From: Qipengyuania profundimaris
GTDB taxonomy: Bacteria > Pseudomonadota > Alphaproteobacteria > Sphingomonadales > Sphingomonadaceae
NCBI RefSeq assembly: GCF_030717945.1
Contig: NZ_JAVAIM010000001.1
Span: 2,169,131 to 2,233,130 of the forward strand
Direction of reading: 5' to 3'
Length of the DNA: 64,000 nt
Position numbers and translations under genes: made by a program
Notes under the pieces: generated by a model
Databases searched by the model: none
Told to the model about the DNA's origin: nothing
Seen by the model: only the letters and a program-made list of their open reading frames with translations
In this document: positions 56,318-64,000 of the stretch, piece after piece
How positions within the stretch are numbered: the stretch's first letter is position 1
How the letters are laid out: each line of letters opens with the position of its first letter

Positions 56318-56933
56318 TGAAACGGCCCTCCAGCTTCTCGACCGCGTCCTTGGTGAGGACGAGCGTGTCGTGCTTCAGGATGTCGTAGACGTTCGCGCCC
56401 ATGGCCGGCAGGACATTGACGCCCGGCAGGTTGCCGGCGGCCTTCTTGAAGCCGTCGTTCACGCTTTCGCCGTCGATGACGAGGACCTTGCCGGCCCAGC
56501 CATTCTTGTCGAAGTGACTCTTGAGCGCCTTGGTCTTGGCGTCCTTGAGCTCGAGGCTGTCGACGACGATCAGGCCGTCCTTCGCCTTGCTCGACAGGGC
56601 CATCTTCAGGCCGAGTGCGCGGATCTTCTTGTTCAGCGACTGCTCGAAGTCACGCTTGCGCGCACCATGAGCCTTGCCGCCGCCGATGAAGATCGGAGCG
56701 CCGCGATCGCCATGGCGAGCCGTGCCGCCGCCCTTCTGGCGACCCCACTTCTTGCCGGTGCGGGCAACGTCCGAACGCTCGCGCGTCGGGCGGGCGGTGC
56801 CGCGGCGGTTCTCGAGCTGCCACGTCACGACGCGGTGCAGGATGTCGGCACGCGGCTCGACCCCGAACACGTCGTCGTTGAGCTCGATGTCGCCCGACGC
56901 CTTGCCGTCGATTTTCTGGACCTTCACCTTCAC
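56310..56933 (-). CDS. rplD: 50S ribosomal protein L4 (uL4)
   Basis: This 207-residue protein has the extended loop [29 protein letters not shown] (broken here by positions 60-90) and the C-terminal [30 protein letters not shown] fold. In E. coli L4 represses the S10 operon through its leader, which is of interest given the hairpin before rpsJ here. It lies three bases after rplC. Confidence 0.97.
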   Translation of the reverse strand: MKVKVQKIDGKASGDIELNDDVFGVEPRADILHRVVTWQLENRRGTARPTRERSDVARTGKKWGRQKGGGTARHGDRGAPIFIGGGKAHGARKRDFEQSLNKKIRALGLKMALSSKAKDGLIVVDSLELKDAKTKALKSHFDKNGWAGKVLVIDGESVNDGFKKAAGNLPGVNVLPAMGANVYDILKHDTLVLTKDAVEKLEGRFNG

Positions 56934-56936
56934 GGA

Positions 56937-57818
56937 TCAGCCCTCCTTATTCTCGCCGGCGTCCTTGTCGACGCTCGGCGTGGTGCTGTTGTCATCGGCT
57001 GCGCCGGTTTCGGCATCCGCACCAGCATCCTGCTGCTGCATCAGCTTTTCCTGCTGCTCGGGCGAAACTTCGGTGCCGACTTCGGACTCGGCCGCGCTCT
57101 CGACCAGGCCGGGAGCGGCTTCGTCGTGCTCGAACTCTTCACGGTTGCGATACATCACACCCGGGAACGGCAGTTCGTCATGCTTGACCTTCACCGCGTC
57201 TTTGACGAGCAGCCAGCCGTTCTTCGCGCCCGGGACCGAGCCCTTGACGAAGAGCAAGCCGCGATCGGCGTCCGTGCGGACGATTTCGAGGTTCTGCTGG
57301 GTCCGCTGACGGTCGCCCATGTGGCCGGCCATCTTCTTGCCCTTGAACACGCGACCCGGATCCTGGCGGTTACCCGTCGAACCGTGCGAACGGTGCGAGA
57401 TCGATACACCATGGGTGGCGCGCAGGCCCCCGAAGCCCCAGCGCTTCATGGCGCCGGCAAAGCCCTTACCCTGGGTGTGGCCGGTGATGTCGACCTTCTG
57501 GCCGGCGATGAAGTGCTCTGCCGAAATGCGGGCACCGACCGGAAGCAGACCTTCTTCGGTGTCAACGCGGAATTCGGCGACCTTCATCTTCAGCGGAACC
57601 TCGGCCTTGGCAAAGGCTTCACGCTGCGGCTTGTTCACGTTCTTCTGCTTGGCTTCGCCCGAACCGACCTGGACCGCGAAATAACCATCGCGATCGGCAG
57701 TACGGTGGGCGGTCACCTGGCAATCTTCCAGTGCGAGAACGGTGACCGGCACGTGCCGACCGTCCTCCTGGAAGAGGCGGGTCATCCCGACTTTCTTTGC
57801 GATAACGCCTGTGCGCAT
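56937..57818 (-). CDS. rplC: 50S ribosomal protein L3 (uL3) with acidic C-terminal tail
   Basis: This protein has 293 residues. The normal core (1-210) has [20 protein letters not shown], the central [19 protein letters not shown] loop with [25 protein letters not shown] (split across residues 143-167), and [24 protein letters not shown]. About 83 extra residues follow, rich in Glu, Asp, Ala and Gln (for example [19 protein letters not shown]), probably disordered. The gene is separated from rpsJ by a 246-base gap, unusual within an S10 operon. Confidence 0.97.
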   Translation of the reverse strand: MRTGVIAKKVGMTRLFQEDGRHVPVTVLALEDCQVTAHRTADRDGYFAVQVGSGEAKQKNVNKPQREAFAKAEVPLKMKVAEFRVDTEEGLLPVGARISAEHFIAGQKVDITGHTQGKGFAGAMKRWGFGGLRATHGVSISHRSHGSTGNRQDPGRVFKGKKMAGHMGDRQRTQQNLEIVRTDADRGLLFVKGSVPGAKNGWLLVKDAVKVKHDELPFPGVMYRNREEFEHDEAAPGLVESAAESEVGTEVSPEQQEKLMQQQDAGADAETGAADDNSTTPSVDKDAGENKEG

Positions 57819-58064
57819 CGTAAACTCCTAACACAGAGGCACACGGGCCCATCCCGCGTGCTTGCCAGCCCGTTTAATGATGCGTCGCCCCGTCCGGGCT
57901 GAGTGCTGTCCGTGGCCGAAGCCCTGGAGAGCGAGACGGGGGACGCAGGCCCGGATGAAATCCGGCGGTATCCCGATGTCTTGCCTGATCCGAAGATCGG
58001 GCGGGGCTATCGAGCGCCCCTGAACTTCCGGTCGATTTAACGTCCTTCCGGGGACGTAGCCGAG

Positions 58065-58376
58065 TTAAGCGAGCTTGATCTCGACATTGACGCCAGCCGC
58101 GAGGTCGAGCTTCATCAGCGCGTCGACGGTCTGGGCGTTGGGCTGCACGATGTCGAGCAGCCGCTTGTAGGTGCGCACCTCGAACTGCTCGCGCGACTTC
58201 TTGTCGATGTGCGGGCCGCGGTTCACGGTGAACTTCTCGATGCGCGTCGGCATGGGAATGGGACCACGAATAAGGGCACCCGTACGACGTGCGGTTTCTG
58301 CGATTTCGCCAGTTGCCTGGTCGAGAACGCGATGGTCGAACGCCTTGAGGCGAATGCGGATATTCTGAGCTTCCAT
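58065..58376 (-). CDS. rpsJ: 30S ribosomal protein S10 (uS10)
   Basis: This 103-residue protein begins [20 protein letters not shown] and contains [19 protein letters not shown], with a normal C-terminus. It is also the NusE antitermination factor. It is the first gene of the S10 operon; its leader holds a promoter near 58534-58561 and a terminator-like hairpin at 58445-58490. Confidence 0.98.
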   Translation of the reverse strand: MEAQNIRIRLKAFDHRVLDQATGEIAETARRTGALIRGPIPMPTRIEKFTVNRGPHIDKKSREQFEVRTYKRLLDIVQPNAQTVDALMKLDLAAGVNVEIKLA

Positions 58377-58437
58377 TACCTACACCGATGCGAAAGAGCC
58401 AAAGGGCCGCCTTCATCCGAAAATTTGGGCAACCCTC

Positions 58438-58490
58438 AAAAAACAAAGGCCGGCCCCGCTATGCCCGGTTTCCCGCAGCGGGCGGCCTTT
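58438..58490 (-). promoter_or_regulatory. Terminator-like hairpin in the S10 leader (possible attenuator)
   Basis: On the minus strand AAAGGCCGCCCGCT (58490-58477) pairs with AGCGGG...CGGCCTTT (58460-58445), leaving a 16-base loop and a two-base bulge. GTTTTTT follows (to 58438). It lies about 40 bases after the predicted transcription start and 60 bases before rpsJ, so it would cut off the operon unless read through. E. coli controls its S10 operon by L4-dependent attenuation at the same place. Confidence 0.65.
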
Positions 58491-58533
58491 CTGAATTGGG
58501 TTGGCGGAGACGAATCCCTGCCTGTGGGCGCGC

Positions 58534-58561
58534 ATATAAGGGGGACACCCCGATCTGGCAA
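58534..58561 (-). promoter_or_regulatory. Sigma70-like promoter of the S10 operon
   Basis: The minus strand reads TTGCCA (58561-58556), a 16-base spacer ending CCCCC, then TTATAT (58539-58534) and GCGCGCC. It lies between the tuf terminator and the leader hairpin before rpsJ. The CCCCCT element and GC-rich discriminator recur at the rpsL and rpsM promoters. Together with the hairpins it accounts for most of the 322-base tuf-rpsJ gap. Confidence 0.65.
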
Positions 58562-58640
58562 CCCCGAAATCCGTGCATTTTGCCGCGCGGTTCCGGGAGG
58601 CGACGAAACGTGCAGCACGTTCCGTCATTCGCCCTCATTT

Positions 58641-58681
58641 AAAGCGAAGGGCCCGCCCTCCCCGAAGGAAGGACGGGCCCT
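58641..58681 (-). terminator. Rho-independent terminator after tuf
   Basis: A 15-bp hairpin (58648-58662 with 58667-58681, two wobble pairs, 4-base loop) is followed on the minus strand by TTCGCTTT. It starts 18 bases after the tuf stop codon and separates the str operon from the S10 operon. Confidence 0.85.
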
Positions 58682-58698
58682 GCTGTGTCGTTTGCGAC

Positions 58699-59874
58699 TT
58701 ACTTCTGGATCGAAGCAACCACGCCCGAGCCGACGGTGCGGCCGCCTTCGCGGATAGCGAAGCGCAGGCCTTCGTCCATGGCGATCGGAGCGATCAGCTT
58801 GACCGAGATGGTCACGTTGTCGCCCGGCATGACCATTTCCGTGCCTTCGGGAAGGATCACTTCGCCGGTGACGTCGGTGGTGCGGAAGTAGAACTGCGGA
58901 CGATAGTTCGCGAAGAACGGCGTGTGACGGCCGCCTTCGTCCTTCGACAGGACGTAGACTTCGGCGCTGAACTCGGTGTGCGGCGTAACCGAACCCGGCT
59001 TCGCCAGAACCTGGCCACGCTCGACGTCTTCACGGCCGACGCCGCGGATCAGGGCACCGATGTTGTCGCCGGCTTCACCGCGATCGAGCAGTTTGCGGAA
59101 CATTTCGACGCCGGTGACGGTCGTCTTGCTGGTATCCTTGATGCCGACGATTTCGACTTCGTCGCCAACGTTCACGACGCCGGTTTCGACACGGCCGGTG
59201 ACAACCGTACCGCGACCCGAGATCGAGAACACGTCTTCGATCGGCATCAGGAAGTCCTTGTCGACCGGGCGGTCGGGAGTCGGGATGTGCTCGTCGACGG
59301 CAGCCATCAGTTCCTTGATGCTGTTTTCGCCGATTTCTTCGTCGCGACCTTCGAGAGCAGCCAGAGCTGAACCCTTGACGATCGGAATGTTGTCGCCGTC
59401 GAAGTCGTACGAGCTGAGCAGCTCACGCACTTCCAGTTCGACGAGCTCGAGGATTTCCTCGTCGTCGACCTGGTCGACCTTGTTCATGTACACGACGAGA
59501 GCCGGAACGCCGACCTGGCGCGCAAGCAGGATGTGCTCGCGGGTCTGCGGCATCGGGCCGTCGGCTGCGTTCACGACCAGGATCGCGCCGTCCATCTGGG
59601 CGGCACCGGTGATCATGTTCTTCACGTAGTCGGCGTGACCCGGGCAGTCGACGTGCGCATAGTGGCGGTTGTCGGTTTCGTACTCGACATGGGCGGTCGA
59701 GATGGTGATGCCGCGCTCACGCTCTTCGGGCGCCTTGTCGATGTTTGCGAAATCGACGGCCGAACCCATGACCTTGGTGATTGCCGCGGTCAGCGTGGTC
59801 TTGCCGTGGTCGACGTGACCGATGGTGCCGACGTTAACGTGCGGCTTATTACGCTCGAACTTTTCCTTCGCCAT
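58699..59874 (-). CDS. tuf: Elongation factor Tu
   Basis: This 391-residue GTPase delivers aminoacyl-tRNA to the ribosome. GHVDHGKT at residues 18-25, [18 protein letters not shown] and the C-terminal GRTVGSGVV are all present. The length is typical of alphaproteobacterial EF-Tu. It is the last gene of rpsL-rpsG-fusA-tuf. A second tuf copy may exist elsewhere but is not in this window. Confidence 0.99.
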   Translation of the reverse strand: MAKEKFERNKPHVNVGTIGHVDHGKTTLTAAITKVMGSAVDFANIDKAPEERERGITISTAHVEYETDNRHYAHVDCPGHADYVKNMITGAAQMDGAILVVNAADGPMPQTREHILLARQVGVPALVVYMNKVDQVDDEEILELVELEVRELLSSYDFDGDNIPIVKGSALAALEGRDEEIGENSIKELMAAVDEHIPTPDRPVDKDFLMPIEDVFSISGRGTVVTGRVETGVVNVGDEVEIVGIKDTSKTTVTGVEMFRKLLDRGEAGDNIGALIRGVGREDVERGQVLAKPGSVTPHTEFSAEVYVLSKDEGGRHTPFFANYRPQFYFRTTDVTGEVILPEGTEMVMPGDNVTISVKLIAPIAMDEGLRFAIREGGRTVGSGVVASIQK

Positions 59875-59965
59875 TTTCCAATAACCTCTAATCTGAAAGT
59901 GAATTTCTGCGGGTTGGAAACGGCGCCCGCGGAATCAGGCGCCGCCCCTAGACGGAGATGCTGCC

Positions 59966-62059
<2,094 letters not shown>

Positions 62060-62166
62060 GTGGAATTCCTCGTAAGTCGGGGGTGAGCTAACTCGACCCC
62101 CATGTAGGGATTAGTGCGACAGTTTCGAGACCGGGAGCACGCCCCCGGCCTCAAACATGCCCCGCC

Positions 62167-62637
62167 TTACCAGCGGTAGTGGCTGAAGGCGCGGTTCGCA
62201 TCCGCCATGCGGTGCGTGTCTTCGCGCTTCTTGACGGCGTTGCCGCGGTTGTTCGACGCATCCATCAGCTCGCCCGACAGGCGTGCGGCCATGGTGGTCT
62301 CCGGACGGCCGCGCGCAGCGGTGATCAACCAGCGGATCGCCAGCGCCTGGGCACGCTCGGGACGCACCTCGACTGGCACCTGGTAGGTCGCACCGCCGAC
62401 ACGGCGGCTGCGCACTTCGACCTGCGGCTTGATGTTGTCGAGCGCTGCATGGAACAGCTCGACCGGATTGGCCTTGGCCTTGGCTTCGACCGTGTCGAGC
62501 GCGGTATACACGATACCTTCGGCAACGGCCTTTTTACCGTCGAGCATGAGGTTGTTCATGAACTTCGACAGGACCTGATCACCGAACTTCGGATCAGGCA
62601 GGATCTCCCGCTTCTCGGGACGACGACGACGTGACAT
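62167..62637 (-). CDS. rpsG: 30S ribosomal protein S7 (uS7)
   Basis: This 156-residue protein starts [20 protein letters not shown] and has [17 protein letters not shown] and [19 protein letters not shown] chose the ATG at 62637 as the standard N-terminus; the longer frame reads through intergenic hairpins. In E. coli S7 represses the str operon through the rpsL-rpsG gap, which is strongly structured here. Confidence 0.98.
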   Translation of the reverse strand: MSRRRRPEKREILPDPKFGDQVLSKFMNNLMLDGKKAVAEGIVYTALDTVEAKAKANPVELFHAALDNIKPQVEVRSRRVGGATYQVPVEVRPERAQALAIRWLITAARGRPETTMAARLSGELMDASNNRGNAVKKREDTHRMADANRAFSHYRW

Positions 62638-62659
62638 TGCTTTAACTCCTTCGGAGTGC

Positions 62660-62860
62660 GCCCCGACATCCGTCGGGGCTTGCGGTGCCAGCCCTCTCCC
62701 CCGCCCGGCCACCCAGAGACTACCTTCGTATGGTGTCCGGGCGGAGGAGAGGACTGTCCCCGCGTTGAAACCTCTGGGTTCGGTGCCGGTCCGCTTCCCC
62801 TCCCGACCATCCTATCGGACAATCCCATGGGTGGTCGGGAGGGGGAGCGGGCCGGTGCCG
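62660..62860 (-). repeat. Three nested hairpins in the rpsL-rpsG intercistronic region
   Basis: This stretch holds a perfect 8-bp hairpin (62660-62679, GCCCCGAC/GTCGGGGC) and a 16-bp stem with one mismatch (62693-62708 with 62737-62752). It also holds a 29-bp inverted repeat with four mismatches or wobbles (62781-62809 with 62832-62860, 22-base loop). CCCAGAG at 62713-62719 can also pair with CTCTGGG at 62772-62778, offering alternative folds. No coding potential is seen. It may be the binding site for S7-type feedback or stabilise mRNA ends. Confidence 0.6.
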
Positions 62861-62901
62861 AAGCTGACGACGGATGTCGTCAGCGCACCCAACAAAAACC
62901 C

Positions 62902-63273
62902 TTACTTCGGCCGCTTCGCCCCATACTTGGAACGGCTCTGCTTGCGGTCCTTCACGCCCTGCGTGTCGAGCACGCCGCGCAGCACGTGATAACGCACGCC
63001 GGGAAGGTCGCGCACACGGCCGCCGCGGATCAGCACGACGCTGTGTTCCTGCAGGTTGTGGCCTTCGCCCGGGATGTAGGAGATGACTTCGCGCTGGTTG
63101 GTCAGGCGGACCTTGGCAACTTTACGCAGAGCCGAGTTCGGCTTCTTCGGGGTCGTCGTATAGACGCGGGTGCAAACGCCGCGCTTCTGCGGGTTCTGCT
63201 CCATCGCAGGGACCTTGGACTTGGCCTTCTGCGGAACGCGGCCCTTGCGGACCAGCTGGTTGATCGTCGGCAT
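62902..63273 (-). CDS. rpsL: 30S ribosomal protein S12 (uS12)
   Basis: This 123-residue protein starts [15 protein letters not shown]. The streptomycin-determining loops read [13 protein letters not shown] and [13 protein letters not shown], with the usual lysine and no resistance-type change visible. It is the first gene of the str operon. I chose the ATG at 63273; an upstream in-frame start at 63291 lacks conservation. Its 360-base leader contains a promoter, a weak terminator-like hairpin and a dispersed palindrome. Confidence 0.98.
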   Translation of the reverse strand: MPTINQLVRKGRVPQKAKSKVPAMEQNPQKRGVCTRVYTTTPKKPNSALRKVAKVRLTNQREVISYIPGEGHNLQEHSVVLIRGGRVRDLPGVRYHVLRGVLDTQGVKDRKQSRSKYGAKRPK

Positions 63274-63373
63274 AGATTCTCTTCTCTTCACCGTTTGCCC
63301 GACCCGGATGGGTCAAAGCGTGAATGGTGACGACTAGGGGTTTCGGAATGAATTGTTCGGGGTCTCGCGCTTT

Positions 63374-63398
63374 CGTCATCCCGGACTTGATCCGGGAC
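63374..63398. repeat. Dispersed palindromic repeat unit
   Basis: The sequence CGTCATCCCGGA, five bases, then TCCGGGAC forms a small palindrome (TCCCGGA at 63379-63385, TCCGGGA at 63391-63397). This motif, with core CCGGACTTGATCCGG, is a familiar interspersed repeat in alphaproteobacterial genomes. Only one copy is present in this window. It lies in the rpsL leader. Confidence 0.5.
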
Positions 63399-63536
63399 AA
63401 GGCTAACAAGGACACCGCGCTCTTTGCGCGTCACCCTGCACCAGCACGAGCCTGAAACACTCCACCCACCGGCCCCACGGCCACCGGGTTACTTTGACGG
63501 CTGCCCACCGGCGAGAGGGATACCCCCGCCGCAATA

Positions 63537-63570
63537 GAAAAGAGCCCGAGTGCATGACGCACCAGGCCCC
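63537..63570 (-). promoter_or_regulatory. Terminator-like hairpin in the rpsL leader (possible attenuator)
   Basis: On the minus strand an imperfect hairpin (63570-63559 with 63553-63542, GTCAT loop, at least two mismatches or bulges) is followed by TTTTCTATT. It lies about 65 bases after the predicted str promoter start and 265 bases before rpsL. It is weaker than the corresponding hairpins before rpsJ and rpsM but in the same arrangement. Confidence 0.4.
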
Positions 63571-63638
63571 GGGACATGACCGGCAATGTTCAGCTCTATC
63601 TGACCGACGGTGGACGAATCCAACACCGGATGGCCGCG

Positions 63639-63667
63639 CACTTAGGGGGAATGGGAGGTGGGGTCAA
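63639..63667 (-). promoter_or_regulatory. Sigma70-like promoter of the str (rpsL) operon
   Basis: The minus strand reads TTGACC (63667-63662), a 17-base spacer ending CCCCC, then TAAGTG (63644-63639) and CGCGGCC. It begins 10 bases after the stop codon of the upstream partial gene. It shares the CCCCCTAAG...CGCG element with the rpsM promoter almost exactly. Confidence 0.65.
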
Positions 63668-63676
63668 GGGAGGTGG

Positions 63677-64000
63677 TTAGTTGGCATCTTCTCTTGGGAG
63701 CAATCGCTCTGCCCGCAATTTCTTTTCTACGCTAGGTGATCGATGCGAAATTTCTACAAAGGCCGCCTGCAGCCTTTCTCCGAATGGCTGATATTGGTCA
63801 TCTTGGGACCCAACAAATGTCCGCAAGAAACGCAGATTTCGCGTCAAATCTTCGCCCTCCAATTCATCGATCATCGTGACGAGTTGCTGGACATTCAACG
63901 TGTTGAGCAATTGGATATCTCGCCGGCCCCAACCACTGTCCTCTGTCATTTTCTTTATGATATCTGATGGACGACGATTATCGACGAAGGTATCTTTCAA
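63677..64000 (-). CDS. Hypothetical protein, C-terminal part (5' end outside window)
   Basis: A minus-strand frame is open from the right edge to TAA at 63679-63677, giving at least 107 residues. It is polar and charged, with helical stretches such as RRDIQLLNTLNVQQLVTMI and LEGEDLTRNLRFLRTFVG. No domain is recognised and the true start is not visible. Its base composition is AT-richer than the ribosomal genes next to it, so a separate origin is possible. It ends just before the str operon promoter and reads in the same direction. Confidence 0.6.
   Translation of the reverse strand: MKDTFVDNRRPSDIIKKMTEDSGWGRRDIQLLNTLNVQQLVTMIDELEGEDLTRNLRFLRTFVGSQDDQYQPFGERLQAAFVEISHRSPSVEKKLRAERLLPREDAN

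Noticed and set aside
63400-63640. Possible tRNA in the long rpsL leader
   Set aside because: No cloverleaf, no TTCGA-like T-loop with matching stem and no CCA-adjacent acceptor stem could be found.

Overview
The window looks like a chromosomal segment of a GC-rich alphaproteobacterium, most likely Sphingomonadales (Erythrobacteraceae-like). The grounds are gene order (str-S10-spc-alpha ribosomal block lacking rpsD and rpmJ), a suc cluster with mdh, the style of the TonB receptor and small secreted proteins, and high GC. Species was not determined; no rRNA, tRNA, CRISPR array or insertion sequence was recognised.

Region 1 (1-12022, + strand) is an RTX cluster: one partial and three complete calcium-binding repeat proteins sharing a roughly 100-residue C-terminal type I secretion module. 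A LuxR-type regulator gene and a repeat-rich regulatory region lie between the third and fourth. A decayed uvrA fragment lies between the first and second. No type I exporter is in view. Region 2 (12279-17562) has a membrane-anchored GH24 lysozyme, ThpR, an M3 peptidyl-dipeptidase and a GGDEF protein.

Region 3 (17559-22485, - strand) is a vitamin B12 uptake operon (btuB-btuF-btuC-btuD plus a small conserved gene) behind a clear cobalamin riboswitch, with overlapping start and stop codons throughout. Region 4 (22623-34477) holds a SleB-type hydrolase and the TCA block mdh, sucD, sucA, sucB, lpd. A secreted protein of lower GC separates mdh from sucD, sucC is absent, and an opposing MarR-S41 peptidase pair splits sucB from lpd. 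Region 5 (34497-41082) has membrane proteins, an amidase, a PepSY protein, a TRIC/UPF0126 channel, two paralogous secreted Arg/Tyr-rich proteins and a beta-lactamase-fold serine hydrolase.

Region 6 (41115-63667, - strand) is the ribosomal superoperon: rpsL-rpsG-fusA-tuf, then rpsJ to secY-adk, then an inserted SRPBCC gene and gdhA, then rpsM-rpsK-rpoA-rplQ ending in a strong terminator. I find sigma70-like promoters before rpsL, rpsJ and rpsM that share a CCCCCT element and a GC-rich discriminator. Each is followed by a terminator-like hairpin before the first start codon, which suggests a shared attenuation-type leader. A partial gene of unknown function enters at the right edge.
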